A stretch of 64,000 nt of DNA, taken from NCBI RefSeq assembly GCF_901000735.1, contig NC_081545.1:21786100-21850099 (forward strand), written 5' to 3'. Made by a program: the position numbers and the translations under genes. The notes beneath the pieces are model-generated. The model worked only from the letters and a program-made list of their open reading frames with translations, did no database searches and was not told the origin of the DNA. The number at the start of each line of letters is the position of its first letter. Position 1 is the stretch's first letter. The DNA comes from Corylus avellana (lineage: Eukaryota; Streptophyta; Magnoliopsida; Fagales; Betulaceae). Below, in pieces: positions 11,401 to 23,086 of the stretch.

Positions 11401-14400
11401 TTCCAAAAAAGGCCAGTTCAAGGTCAAGCTCATTTACGCTGCCTTGGCGAGTCTTGTTGGGGGAGGATTTCCGTGGAAGAGTGTGTGGCGTACCCAAGCT
11501 CCTCCGAGGGGAGTTTTTTTGTGTGGTCGGCGGCTTTGAGTAAAATTTTGACCCTAGACAATCTCAGAAAGCGACGGGTGATTGTGACAAATTGGTGTTG
11601 TATGTGCAAGAAGGCCGAGGAGATAGTGGACCATCTTCTCCTTCATTGTGAGGTAGCTTATGCTTTGTGGAGCACCTTTTTTGGTCGGTTTGGGTTGTCT
11701 TGGGTGATGCCGAATAGGGTTTCGGATTTGCTCGCTTGTTGGTGGTCTTCGGGTAGGAGGGAGAGTGCCGCGGTTTGGAAAACGGTGCCTACGTGCTTTT
11801 TTTGGTGTCTGTGGAGGGAAAGGAATAATAGGTGCTTTGAGGATTTGGAGGGGACTTGGGAAGACATACTACCCTCTTGCTTTCAAACTCTGTATCTTTG
11901 GACCGCTGCGCATGTCTTTCCAGTTTCGATTAGTTATGATGATTTTCTTTTTCGTTTTTCTCCTTCTAGTTAGGTGATCCTATTGTATACTCCCAGTGTA
12001 CCTTGGGGCGCCTTTACGCTTTTTAATAAAACTTCTTATTACTTATCAAAAAAAAAAAAATTCTCTTCCTATTTTCATTAACGTGGTATAAGAGCTTGGG
12101 ATTTGTCCTTGCCTCTGGTTCTTCTCATTTCTGCCTTCCCTTTTGTTTTTTGTTTTTTTTTTTTTTTCATTATTTCCATCTTTCATTTTCGGACTGCTCT
12201 TTTTTGGTTGATTTGGGTTGAACGTTGGTTTTTCTTTTGGCGTTTGAAGGATGTTGGGGGTTGTATTAATACAATGGTGAGGATTGCTGTCTTCATCACC
12301 ATCACCATCACCATCACCATCGTCCCCATCGGAGTCTGGTTGTACAACAGCAGAACCATGTCCTTGGCTGCTGCGATTGTTGCTTCCTGATAAGAACAGA
12401 CTAGGGGTGTAAGATTGAAACAATTCTTACTGCAACACTTTCACACCATAGATCTTGGCAAACTTCGGTATTTCTTTTTTTTAAAAGTAAAGGAAAATTT
12501 TATAAAAAGCGTAAAGCACCCCTAAGTACACAAGACTTAACTAAAGCGAGCAAAAGAAAAAACCAAAGCCAACACCCAGCAGAGCCCAACCCAAAAAAAA
12601 CACAAAACACCAATCCCTCAAACCCGAAACCCACACAAAGCGCTAAACCTTCAACCAGAATAACCTGGCCAGAGTAACCCTTCAGAGAAAACCCCTCGAC
12701 GGAGGGGTTTTCCAAACATCACTCAAAATCTCTAGGACTTGGACTCTTAATAGACGGCAGATAAAGGGGAGATAAAGCGGGCCCAACGAACCCCAACACT
12801 TCTTCAACGATCAGGCTATCATCCATCTTCGAGAACCTACTATCCTTGGACTTACGGTTGTGGACCTTTAGGGCTTAGGTGCCGATGATAATGGGAAATC
12901 CAAAACAGCTAGGGGGCTCACCTCACAATGAAAACAACCTTTTGCCATCACCTCTGGCAACCTAACGTCACTCACTTTGGACTCAAGACGAGGACTCCGA
13001 CCCTTGGAGGGAGCAAAGGGTACTCATCGGCTTCACTTGGGCACGCCTTACCAAACCCAACCTGTCAAGAATCTTCAGACCCAACCTCCAGCCTAGGAAG
13101 GAACAAAACGGGGACCTCAGCGTCATCTGAGGTCCCCTCCAGCCTGGGAAGGAACAAAACAGGGATCTTTTTTTTTTTTATGACGAGGAACCCCTCCAAG
13201 GCAGGGTTACTTTACGTACCTACCCTTATCGGGTAAACCTCGGACCCGTATAAAGCAACCCCTCCACACGAATCGGGTTAGCCCTAAGGAATTGTTTGCA
13301 TCTAAGGGGATTCGAACCTTAGACCTAGTGGAATGCCACCAAGAACAAGGCCCTTACCACTTGAGCCAACTTCTTTTTCAGTTTTCCAATAATGTTGTTT
13401 CAAATTCCAACCAATATTGGATCTGATTTTCTCATATATTAGATACTTACAACAATGTGCATTATTAATAAAATCATATCTCATTTAAATTTTCATGAAA
13501 GGATTTATTTATTTTTTGATAAGTAATAAGAAGTTTTATCAAAGAAAAAAAAAAGCATGTTGGGCCCCTAATTACACAGGGAGTATACAAAGGGAAGCCA
13601 AAGCTACGAAAGGATTTATTAATACTATATCTTTGCTTAGCATAACATTAACACATTATAAAACTTAATTTTTCATATTTTCGATAAATATCTTCACATC
13701 TAGAGATCTAGAGGGTGCAAATGCCCCCCCAATCCAGAAAAATAAATGACGACATTAGCAGTAAAGTCATTGTTCCAAAAATAGAAGATATTAAAAAATA
13801 TATGCATGTGAATCAACTGACAAAAAAAAAAAAAAAGTGGCAAAATATATAATGACAAAATTTGCAATAGAACCATAAGACATAATTGGGGGAAAGAAGT
13901 TAAATTCAAATGCATAACCAACATGTTCACAATATATAAAAGATCCAATTTACAGCATCAGCTGGTTTGCATGGGGTAATACTTTGTGATTTTTCAGGCT
14001 AGTAACTTAGGAAAACCACATCCACACTATTTTCATTTGATATGCAAACTTTCTTTTTTTTTGATAAGTATTTGGTCTTATCAAAAAAAAAGAAAGTTTC
14101 TCAATGTTGATTTTACAAGAAATGCTAATCTTGACCGCGCATGTAGGTGTGTCCCGTCATTTCCTTTCTTACTTCTTGGTTTCCAGGCTCTTATATTAGG
14201 ATTCTTCTTTTCTTCTTTTTTTTTCTTTTTTTTTCTGGCCTAGTTGGTTATGGATTGATAGGGATAGTTACTTCAAGATGGGATGGTTACTTCAAGATGG
14301 TTCTTTGTCAAATCAAACGCCTTCGACTTTGTCTGTGAAGAGGGGGTCTCGATTTTTCAGGTGCATGAGAAAAGTAAAGGTTTTGTTCATTAAGGAAAAA

Positions 14401-17400
14401 ATAAAAAAGGTTACGGTAGCAGTATCAGTTCAAGAGTAATTTAGCATGGAAGTGTAGCAGTACTATATTTTGGCCTATTTAAGGGTATTTGACCACTTTT
14501 TTTATATGCCTAAGGTTGAAGTATAATGAAGGTTATACCATGAATGGTTTGTTTGGTTTAGAATTTTTTGTTCTTCTAATAAAAAAAGTATTCACTCTAA
14601 GATCCTAAACCTCTTATGGAAATCTGAGATTTCCTTTGACTAATTCTCTTTTAAGAACTTTAGGATTTGCTTAATCAGCACCTAAGAAAAAGATTTTTCT
14701 CTGTTTCCTTAGAAGAAACTTGGGTCCGTTTGTAGACACTTATGTCTAAAGCACTTTTTAGATACCTAAGAGCAATTTTCGGAGAATTGGCACATTACCA
14801 CTCCTACAGAATGGTTTTTGTCAAATAAATGAATCTCAAAATCATTTGTTGAAATGGATCACCAAACAAACCTCCCACATAAGGGCAGGACTCCACCAAA
14901 AATCGATTTTTTTTGGAGGCCAAAGAGTAGAAACAAACACCTACTTACACTTTGACATAGATTGTAGCATGTCTTATGTGACCGCACTTTTAATGTGTCA
15001 ATAAGAGATCTAAAGACTGCAATAGAACATAGAAGATATTCACAATAAGGTTACTCACTTTCCCTTGAGAAAGATCCAGATCCTCTATCACCAATAACTC
15101 CCGGGTGTCTCGGTCCCGTTACAACTCTATTCAACTGCGTAACAGAACAACATGTCAACCACCAAATAAATAGGAGCAAAAAGATAGGGGACAACTATAC
15201 ACTAGAAGAGGGAACTAAATGCCAATAGAATAACACTATGACAACACAACTTTAAGCATAATCAAGGATGTCAGGCATTCTACAAGAGGGGCATAAAAGT
15301 AAACTTCTAGTAAATAGCATTTCAATTTTCAAGGTTTTAATAGCCAAAAAGAATACGACCTTAGAATGAAATAAGTTGACAACTCATCAAGTAGTACTAA
15401 ACAAAAATATATATACAGCAATGCCTGCACAACCATAAAATTCAAGGAAGCTGACCTTTGCAAAAGTAGTTGCCAGATCATCCACATCAGACAAAGATCC
15501 GATACCTACACCCTGAAACGAAAATAAGCAAAATTGAAGTCAGTATACTGGTGTTTCAGGCCCAATGAATTGAAGCGTTGATGATCAAACATAAGCTTAT
15601 TACTCAACTTACAATCTTAAAAGAAAAAGGAGAAAGTGAGAGCTAAGGTTTTGATAATCAGTCTACTTTATTCTTAATGCCATTGCTCAATTATTTTTAT
15701 TTTTTTATTTTTTATGACGACCTCCTTCAAGGCATGGCCACTTCATGTAACCATCCATCAGGTAAACATGGGAGCCATGCCTCGCAGCCCTCTTTGCCTT
15801 GACCGGTTAACTCGCAGGCTTCACTCGGGGGCTCGTCCCAAGAAACAGTTTGCACAACGGGTTTCGAACCTAAGACCATGAGCACTCAAAGTCCAAGGCT
15901 TCCACCAACTGAGTCAACCCCATTGCTCAGTTCTTAAAACTTCATTAAAAATCGAAAACCCAAATCAACATTTGCATATTCTGCATTTAAACCACAAAAG
16001 TGAAAACACTGAGAAGAGGTGATTCCCTCCTTTCCTTATTCTCCAGTTTGAAGGTTCTAATTATGTGTGCTTTTTTTTGGCAGTGAACTGATCAACAGAA
16101 TTACCATGCCCACTGCCTATCTTGTTTTCCTCTTTTTTTATAAGCAATTGAAATTCATTAAAAAGTGAAAGAGCGTTACCCAAGTACACAGAAATGATAC
16201 AAGAGAACTACATAACCAAAAATAAATAAAGATCAAGAAAAATGAAAACTACAAATATGAAAAACAATCATAGGTAGCTACCTAGTGGTAAAGGGTTTTG
16301 AAGAAGAAGGCAATCATAGGTAGCTGCCTAGTGGTAAAGGGTTTTGAAGAAGAAGGCCTTTAGCTCCACCACTATCCACTCACAATTATCAAAACTATGA
16401 TCATTTTTTTTCTCCAAATATACCACATTAAGCAAGACAGGGATCATCATCGAGGCATGACCCATTTTAGCCCAAAAAGGCCGAAAATAGAACTCCATAA
16501 GGCACTACTAATCTCACCTTGGAGTAAAAGGCGATCTACAATTTTCCCACTTTTCTTGCACATACAACATCAATCTACCACTATGAGGTGTCACTTCCTT
16601 TAGGTATTCACAGTGAGGATCTTCCCTAACGCAGCTGATGAAGCTAAAAAAATGCCCCTCTCAAGGGAAACTTATTCCGCCAAAAATTCCTCCAATGGAA
16701 AGGAGTATTGTCATGGGATATTAGGACATTACAAAACGATTTGACATAAAACAACCCTCTCCTAGAAGGGGCCCAACAAAGCTTGTCTTCACCCCGTCTC
16801 AATCTGATGGAATACCACAGAATGAAAAAACAAGGTGAAGAAATCCACCTCACAGCCATGCACCGATCGGTAAAATTAACATTCCACTAATGAGAGTCAC
16901 TATAAAGCTGTAAATGATCTGCCACATAAGAATCCTTGGAGCAAGCAATACTGAATAACTTAAAAAAGATGCCTTGGGTCTGACCCCCACAATACACGTC
17001 ATACCAAAAAATCAAAATAATAAATGATAGCCAAAGCATCAGCAGGAATTCAGATGTCACAAACAAAGTAACAATGACTAAGACTTTGTTACTTTACCTT
17101 GCTGACTTCTGCATGTAATTAAACCAAACATTTGAAGATTCTATCAGTAAGAAAAGCTTGTTTATATAGTCAGATTTTGAAATAGAAGTTCAGGCTCTTC
17201 CACTAAGAGAGCTATACAACACATGTTAATCAAGGTAACTTTCACCTAGGACAAGTGGTCGTGGCACTAAAATGATCGAGGATACCACTAATGTGGTGGA
17301 CATTAACAAAATTTTGATGCTAGGCTTTTAAAAGGTGGGAGAGAGGATTTAAGGATTATAGATTGAATATGGATAGTAAAGATCAACTAATCATGTTGAT

Positions 17401-19005
17401 AATAAAAAAACAAAATAAAAAAATCAACTAATCAGGCTAGAAGGTCCTAGAAAATGAATAGGGTTCCTCAACTCACGCTCCAGATACTGAAACTCCTCCT
17501 ATTTTGCATTATGTTCATTCATTCTCACTTCCCACCTACGCAACCTTCGATTCCCCTAATCTTTGCAGTGATCTGCCACAGGCTGTGACAGTTTTCAGGG
17601 CTGGCGTTTCCACCGCTCAGTGGTTCTGGCTATAGTGGATGTAGGGACAGCCGTCCCTCGTTGCTGCCAGCTTTTGGTGGTGGATTTCCCTTTTGTTTTT
17701 GATTTGTTCAGTTGTTTTCTTGTTGATTTTTTTTTGAGTTGGTTTGATGACTGAAAATTGGAGAGAAGTTTGGTGATTTTGGGGTTCATGGCCAATTAGG
17801 AGGGAGATTGTTGGCTGGCTTTTGGTTGAAGGGAAGTTGGGGTACTGATTTGGCCAGATCGATGGGAAGTACTCGCTCCAAGCCGAGTCCTCGAAAAGGC
17901 ACTCGGCTCAAATAATGGGGGAGCTTGAGCTCGCACAAGGTTTTCTCCTTGGCAAGCTGAGGTGAGCTCAGCTTTTGATACTTGTCAGGCTCATTTACAG
18001 GCCTACATATATCTATTGGTATCCTTGAGATGAACAGTAGGGAAATGAAAATTAAAGCTTTAAAATGATAAGAGTTAACATTCAAAAGTAGGAGGGGACC
18101 AACCTGACAATGAAGTAGATTGTATAATATGAATTATGACAAGTAATGCCATATAAATTATAGTAAACATGGCCCGATAACATCAAATATGAAGAAAAAA
18201 AAAAAGTAAAAAATTCTTACCTCGTCTCTGTCAAACAAATGGTACTCATCATCAGCAGGTCCAAATGCGGGACCTTTACCTTCCTCTTCTAAACCCCCCA
18301 ATTCCACTTCTCCCACAACATTTTGACCGAAAAACTCATATTGTGATGCATCAAAGATTGTAGTACCTGTGTGACAAACAAAACGATGTTATAGATGCAT
18401 ATCAGATCAGCGCAACGAGTTACTCCAGCTTCAAACCTTCAGAAATTACCATCAAGTTTCGGGGTACTAATCTCTAACATAGCATATTGCACACCAGAAA
18501 AAGAAGGAATTAAAGCTTTACGTAAAAAATATGAACCGTTTTCATTCTCAATCCCAGAGCATTTTCGTGTATTCCCAATTGGTAAGCATTTTTTCCAGAT
18601 ATCCATTCATCTCCACATCATTCAGGACAAACATTCGGACAACTCGGTTAAAGAAATAACTGTAGGCAACCCTAAACTAAAACTAAACATACTCGGATTG
18701 GCATAAAGCTAACAAAATACTAATACACATACATTTGCAGAGATTAAGCAGATCCCCAATTTTAAGAATTCGATAAGCTGAGAAGACAAAGGAAAAGAAA
18801 ATAAAATGGGTAGTAAGAATCTCATGTTCTTTTCTTTTCTTTTTTTCTCGGCATCCAAACAAGCTCTCTAAGACCCTACAAACCCCTAGAAACCCAAAAA
18901 CAGAACAAGAACCGAGTTGTTTAAAATTCAAAAAGAAAAAACAATGAATCTAGAAATATGACCTGAGGCATTCTCAGCCACGTCTTTACTGTCGGATCTC
19001 TCCAT
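8489..19005 (-). CDS. PAT1: PAT1 homologue (mRNA decapping activator), complete gene
   Basis: Five coding exons splice in frame on the minus strand: 19005-18963 (ATG), 18366-18221, 15512-15456, 15134-15059 and 10590-8489 (stop TAA). They give 807 aa, close to the roughly 800 aa of plant PAT1 proteins. Residues about 15-63 carry the N-terminal signature [18 protein letters not shown]; exon 3 has [17 protein letters not shown] Pro/Gln/Ser-rich middle follows. The conserved [24 protein letters not shown] block starts near residue 387, and a helical Pat-C domain fills the last 300 residues or so. In yeast and Arabidopsis PAT1 links deadenylated mRNA, the LSM1-7 ring and the DCP2 decapping complex in P-bodies. 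The 4.5-kb intron 10591-15058 and 2.7-kb intron 15513-18220 are packed with retroelements, yet the reading frame is intact. Confidence 0.93.
11032..12420 (+). mobile_element. LTR-retrotransposon 5' fragment (LTR plus primer site), split by a LINE
   Basis: Lies in the PAT1 intron. A sequence starting TGTTAGAGAGAGAATGC at 11032 runs to 11216, is interrupted by the LINE, and resumes at 12061. It then meets GTGGTATAAGAGC at about 12082-12094, which resembles the TGGTATCAGAGC primer site next to a copia 5' LTR. What follows (to about 12420) is leader-like, with an (ATCACC)n microsatellite near 12296-12320. No coding domain is left. Confidence 0.55.
11217..12059 (+). mobile_element. 5'-truncated LINE (ORF2 C-terminus, zf-RVT) with target duplication
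   Basis: Two overlapping frames read the end of a plant LINE ORF2: [29 protein letters not shown], then after a frameshift near 11500 [18 protein letters not shown] and [15 protein letters not shown]. That Cys/His-rich block is the zf-RVT domain. The 3' UTR ends TTATTACTTATCA plus poly(A). ATTCTCTTCCT at 11206-11216 is repeated at 12060-12070, an 11-bp target duplication that fixes both ends. Confidence 0.9.
12475..13165 (-). mobile_element. LINE-related remnant, minus strand
   Basis: The left edge is the reverse complement of the LINE 3' end seen at 11990-12030 (GCACCCCTAAGTACAC and AAAGCG matching TTTACGCTTTTT). The rest is relatively GC-rich, without a convincing reading frame. It may be a LINE 5' region fused to a 3' end by deletion. 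The extent is uncertain. Confidence 0.5.
13168..13375 (-). mobile_element. tRNA-derived SINE, copy 1
   Basis: Read on the minus strand, an A box (TGGCTCAAGTGGTAAGG, 13368-13352) and a B box (GGTTCGAATCC, 13319-13309) lie at tRNA-like spacing. A body with CCTTGGAGGGGT follows, ending in poly(A), seen here as the T-run near 13168. It is the same family as 15690-15919. No clear target duplication was found. Confidence 0.75.
13510..13607 (-). mobile_element. 98-bp truncated LINE 3' end with 13-bp target duplication
   Basis: GAAAGGATTTATT at 13497-13509 recurs at 13608-13620. Between them, on the minus strand, is the end of the same LINE family, closing with TTACTTATCA and a short A-rich tail. 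Confidence 0.85.
14046..14099. repeat. Perfect 23-bp inverted repeat built from two LINE tails
   Basis: The arms 14046-14068 and 14077-14099 are exact reverse complements, separated by TATTTGGT. Each arm contains the LINE tail motif CTTATC plus A9, but the pairing continues into flanking GAAAGTTT. It would form a strong hairpin in the PAT1 intron. Confidence 0.8.
15690..15919 (-). mobile_element. tRNA-derived SINE, copy 2, with target duplication
   Basis: On the minus strand: A box TGACTCAGTTGGTGG (about 15916-15902), B box GGTTCGAAACC (15870-15860), then a SINE body with CCTTGAAGGAGG and an A/T-rich tail. CCATTGCTCA at 15680-15689 is repeated at 15920-15929, a 10-bp target duplication. Lies in PAT1 intron 15513-18220. 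Confidence 0.88.
16133..17050 (-). mobile_element. Degenerate LINE ORF2 remnant, minus strand
   Basis: The minus-strand segment at 16860-16644 reads [18 protein letters not shown] and [18 protein letters not shown]. This is the conserved block just before the zf-RVT domain of plant LINEs, where other copies have PWK.VW...PP. The 3' UTR-like region (AAAGTGAAAGAGCGTTACCC) and a poly(T) edge lie near 16133-16190. Boundaries are approximate. Confidence 0.65.
16265..16356. repeat. 46-bp tandem duplication
   Basis: Two almost identical 46-bp units (16265-16310, 16311-16356) contain GTAGCTACCTAGTGGTAAAG, which resembles a tRNA-type A box. It may be a duplicated SINE head inside the LINE remnant. 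Confidence 0.7.
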
Positions 19006-19270
19006 ATTCAGGGAAGCAACATCCAAAAAGCCTATGAATCGAGACACGCCGAAGAAGATGCAAGCAAAGCTCAAAGCTACGTCGTTTCAGTGGGGAGTAT
19101 GGGAATTGGTAATCAAGCAGAGAACTGGGGGTTACAGAGGGGGTTTCCGAGGAGGATAAGAGGCAAGGGCGTGTAAAATGAGAGAATTTCGAGGGGCACT
19201 TTGGGGAACAAGGAGATAGAAGTAGATTAGGTTAGAGAAGTAAGAAGAACCCCTCTCAGAGAGAGAGAGG

Positions 19271-19279
19271 GATATAAAC
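19271..19279 (-). promoter_or_regulatory. Candidate TATA box of PAT1
   Basis: The minus strand reads GTTTATATC about 265 bp upstream of the PAT1 ATG, just before a CT-rich (GA)n microsatellite at about 19255-19270 typical of plant 5' UTRs. Placement is inferred from spacing only. Confidence 0.4.
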
Positions 19280-19345
19280 CTAACGGTGTTTAGGTCATTG
19301 CAGCTGCAGAAGGAGGAGAAGGAGACGACTTTTTTTGCGTTAAAG

Positions 19346-19351
19346 CACGTG
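19346..19351. promoter_or_regulatory. G-box CACGTG upstream of PAT1
   Basis: A GCACGTGC palindrome, the classic bZIP/bHLH binding core, sits about 70 bp upstream of the candidate TATA box. Function is not shown. Confidence 0.4.
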
Positions 19352-19985
19352 CACAGTCAGACAAAGACGGTGATGAGAGAGAGATTTCCGTCTGCCTCTC
19401 TTAATTTCGGGGAGTTGAGGAAAGTGAGAGGTGGCACTTTCTTATTGGCCACTTCGTTCTAATTGTTTGTGACATACGGTACCGCTTTGCGCTGAGAGCA
19501 TATTCTGCGGCCCAAAAAGCATCACATTCCCCTGTCTTTAAATAATTAACATTTTTCAATTTTCTAAAAAAATATCTTCGTTTTTTTTGATAAATATTAG
19601 GTGTTTTTCTAATGTTATTCTGATGTCCTTCTAACTGCGATATGTCTTTTAAAATTATCATTTAATTTGAGATTATCATTATTGACTATTAATCTATTGA
19701 TAATTTTAAAAGTCACATCACAATTAGAAAGACACCAAAAAAACACTATAATAACATCTAACATTTTTTTTTTCTAGCTTATTTTATAGTAGTTGAAATG
19801 ATATATTTTTAAATAATTTTCTTAAATGACTCACATAAAAATATATTCAAAATAAACTAAGTTAATTTGTATAATAAATTAGTGTATCTTTGATAGAATT
19901 TTTACTCCAATCTCATATGAGAATTTCTTTGATAGAATTTTTTAAAAGACACCAAATTCTTTGGGATATCTCCACCCTTAATCTG

Positions 19986-20108
19986 TTTTTTTTTTTTTTT
20001 TTTTTCCTTTTTGTGAAATGTTCGCACAAAAGGGAAGGAGGGATTCGAACTAGTGACTTTCGCTTCATAAGGCGTGGTCTCTATCCAATTGAGCTATCTC
20101 TTGGGGAC
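19986..20108 (-). mobile_element. Short tRNA-like SINE with 11-bp target duplication
   Basis: The minus strand carries AGATAGCTCAATTGGATAGA (A-box half), an anticodon-like arm and AGTTCGAATCCC (B box), followed by a short body and poly(A). CCCTTAATCTG at 19975-19985 is repeated at 20109-20119. The poly(A) tail and the duplication make this a retroposon rather than a tRNA gene. Confidence 0.82.
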
Positions 20109-20119
20109 CCCTTAATCTG

Positions 20120-20819
20120 CTCTTATCCAGCTAGTCAAATTCAGCTAGCCAAAATGCTAAGATAGATTAAAAATGTTTTTCTTCCGACCCACCAGATTAC
20201 TGAAGTATTTGGTAAGTGTAAAGAGACAGAGTGCTTGCCAAATCTTTTTTTTGTTTCTCTTTTTAAGGAATGAATAAATAAATAATAAACAAATCTTTGA
20301 ATTTTTTTTTTAAAAAATATATAAATAACTAAATGAGACAATTAAAACGCCAAATGTAAGTAATTTAAAAATGAATAATTAAAATAAAGAAAGCTTTTTA
20401 CGTAAATTTGCTCAGCATTCTGTCGTAATCCCACCTCATCAAATTATCTTCAAAATCTACAAATCAACGCAAATTCTCTTCAAAATCTGTAAGACAACGT
20501 CGTATTGCTACTGAGCATTTTTTTTTTTGATGTCTTTAACCGTTGCTCTATCTGTGTCTCTCGCTCGTCTCTCTCCCCACCTCTCGACAACAACAACCCA
20601 ATAGTATCAACCAAACCTCAAATCAATTTACGTTACCACAAGTAGCAAAGAGCAACTCTCTCAATCTCCGCCTATATCAAAGAAATTTGCTTCTTTCTTG
20701 GATAATTGTTCAGATGTTTTCTCTAACTCCATGCTTGCATTTTCGCTAAGGGGCTCGGAGACAGTATTTTTCAGGGCTCTAAGCTCCTGAATTGCTGAGC
20801 AAATTTTGGTATTTTAACT
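20120..20819. other. AT-rich intergenic segment
   Basis: No gene recognised. 20530-20640 is pyrimidine-rich (CTCTCGCTCGTCTCTCTCCC) and could be the old 5' leader of the PPR relic that follows; this is weak. Confidence 0.35.
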
Positions 20820-21003
20820 GAATCTAGATGGGTATTCGAGAGAATTATAAGTAACAATCTGTCTCTTTGGAATTCAATCCTTGTCGGGTATTTCCAACTG
20901 ATCAATTTGGTGAAGTTCTTAGGTCAGGTGACACTCGAATTTGAGAGAATGGAAGTTGTATTGAGCTGGGAAGTTTGGAATTTGGGAGAGGGGTTCACGT
21001 GGA
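20820..21003 (+). pseudogene. PPR-protein gene relic, upstream part
   Basis: Broken frames read NNLSLWNSILVGYFQ, then (after shifts) DQFGEVLR and SLEFGRGVH. These are the pattern of two successive PLS-class pentatricopeptide repeats, which in plants bind organellar RNA. A frameshift and an in-frame stop mark it as dead. The sequence continues at 25199 beyond the copia insertion. Confidence 0.65.
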
Positions 21004-21339
21004 TGTTGAAAATAATTTTGGATGGTGCACAAATTCTCATTGATATAAAATAATTACAATATGAATATTAACAATAAAATAAATAAAATACAATAGATGA
21101 AAATAGAGTATGGAAAGATCTCACAATGCTATAGAATCACGCAAGAGCGTTGTCCTTAAAGGTTGATTCGTGCCTCCCGGAGTGAATAACTCGGTGTGAT
21201 CGGATCATTTGACACGCAACCTCCCAGGATTAGACTATAGCGTCTACCTTCGTTAAGGACGCACTTCCAATAACGAAGAGTAATAGAACAACCCAAATCT
21301 TTTCTTGTAGAACAACAAATACATAATTGAAAACATAGA

Positions 21340-21396
<57 letters not shown>

Positions 21397-21829
21397 AAAT
21401 GCTCTTTTGTGTATGTTATATTGACAAGAAGGTTGGCTTAATATATAGAAATGAAGCTCACGTTTTCCTTCTTAAAGAGAATCTTTTAATATCCAAAGCC
21501 TTGAATGACTTCATGACCAAACGGTAAAAAATGCTTGGAAACCATAAAAAATCATTAGACCTTGTTAATGTCAAAGGTCAAAACTGTTGAACAATTAAAA
21601 CCATGGAATTGTTAATGGCCAACGGCTAGAAACAATAAAAGTGAAAATCAATAGAAACAATAAAAGTGAAAATCAACGTATGGAGAAACTCAATGCCCTT
21701 AATCACCAAACGGTCACAAAAAATTATTTCTCAAAGAAGCCACTAGCAAATATCAAACAAAGAATAAAAGGGCTTATGGAAAAAGAAAACAAGAAAACAA
21801 TTTGTTTGTAACACACATATATTACAACA
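21004..21829 (-). repeat. 3' LTR of copia element (left on the plus strand)
   Basis: 826 bp, including a long (TA)n tract at about 21343-21393. The minus-strand polypurine tract at 21830-21841 directly adjoins it. Confidence 0.9.
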
Positions 21830-22121
21830 ATCCCCCACATGTTACAAACAATAAAATAAAGGAGATTGAAAGCATGCATCGATGTGGTACCCGAAGGTTT
21901 TAACCACCTAGGATAAATAAGTAGGAACTTAATGAATCATGGTAGAGTTAAACTCTTTTAACCAAATCCACAAGTTAAACAAACTTATCATCCACATAAC
22001 TTTCTCCAAAAACAAAAAATTAAATCAAATCAAATAAACAAAAAGTCAAATCAAATCAAATCAAGAAAATTGGGTTGTTCTATAGCGGGTTGGCGCCTTA
22101 TACAGGCCATGCGCCTCTGGG

Positions 22122-22500
22122 CTTCATGAGTGCTCTAGAGACTTGCCAAAGTCTCATAGGAGGCGGCACCACCTCCACACTCACATAGGTGGCGTCCATC
22201 AAGAATGTGTGCAGAGAACATCCCATCCCAAGAAGTAGGGACTATGGACCCATTAAGAGTTTTAAACTCATCCTTACTCACTCTGCATCTTTTGTTATTA
22301 CACCATAAAATGGCTTTCATGAGCGCTCTAGAGACCTACCCAAGTCTCATAGGAGATAGCAACTCCACACTCATATAGGTGGTATCCATCAAGAGTGTGT
22401 GCAGGGAACACCCCATCCCAACAGGTAGGGACTATGGATCCATTAAGAGCTTTAAGCTCATCCTTAATCACTCTGCATCTTGTACTGTCTTACACCATAG
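22122..22500. repeat. Imperfect tandem duplication, period about 191 bp
   Basis: The block starting TTCATGAGTGCTCTAGAGAC near 22122 recurs near 22313 (TTCATGAGCGCTCTAGAGAC). Each copy runs through a CATCCCATCCCA segment to CACTCTGCATCTT. It lies between the RNase H remnant and the left LTR. Confidence 0.8.
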
Positions 22501-22894
22501 GGATGGACTCATAACTAATCTTTTCAACAAGATAGTTAATAAACATAAATTGACAGTACCATATCTCATTTCACTTGTGACTTCGTTTCCCATTAAACCT
22601 CATTCATGGGATCTCCAATCACAGAGGTTGGGTATCAATCACAGTGTCATGATTTGGGTATCAGTCCTATCCCCCTCGATGCTTCTCTCACTAGCCTTCT
22701 TGCTAGTGGCTTGGTCAAAGAATCTGTAGAATTCTTTTATGACCTCACAAAGTCCATGGACATATACCGGTCTCAATAAGCTGCCTCACAATATTGTGCA
22801 CTTTCTTATTATAAATTATTTGCTCGAGCTTTGGCAGCCTGAAAATCACAATAAACACATAGGTGGAACTGTGTTAGCTTATAAAGACAAATAA

Positions 22895-22986
22895 ATTAAC
22901 CAATAGGTTCTTAGCCATTCATCTTCAATTTCTGCCTTCTCCAAGGCAATTAACTCTGACTCCATAGTAAACCTTGCTATGCAATT
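22895..22986 (-). pseudogene. Copia RNase H remnant, cut by the assembly gap
   Basis: The minus strand reads CIARFTMESELIALEKAEIE and DEWLR, the conserved segment of the copia RNase H domain (usually ST.E.E..AL....E..WL). It begins exactly at the N run, so the upstream pol coding is not in the assembly here. Confidence 0.8.
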
Positions 22987-23086
22987 NNNNNNNNNNNNNN
23001 NNNNNNNNNNNNNNNNNNNNNNNNNNNNNNNNNNNNNNNNNNNNNNNNNNNNNNNNNNNNNNNNNNNNNNNNNNNNNNNNNNNNNN
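22987..23086. other. Assembly gap, 100 N
   Basis: Exactly 100 unknown bases, the usual placeholder for a gap of unknown size. It falls where the copia gag-pol region should be. Confidence 0.98.

Noticed and set aside
12046..12423. Minus-strand frame with Asp-Gly repeats
   Set aside because: The repeats come from an (ATCACC)n microsatellite in an LTR-element leader; no other support.
19986..20108. A functional tRNA gene
   Set aside because: Has A and B boxes but no closed acceptor stem, ends in poly(A) and is flanked by an 11-bp target duplication, so it is a SINE.
21156..21398. 80-codon frame present twice (also at 24523-24765)
   Set aside because: Lies in the two LTR copies and begins in a (TA)n tract; duplication reflects the LTRs, not selection.
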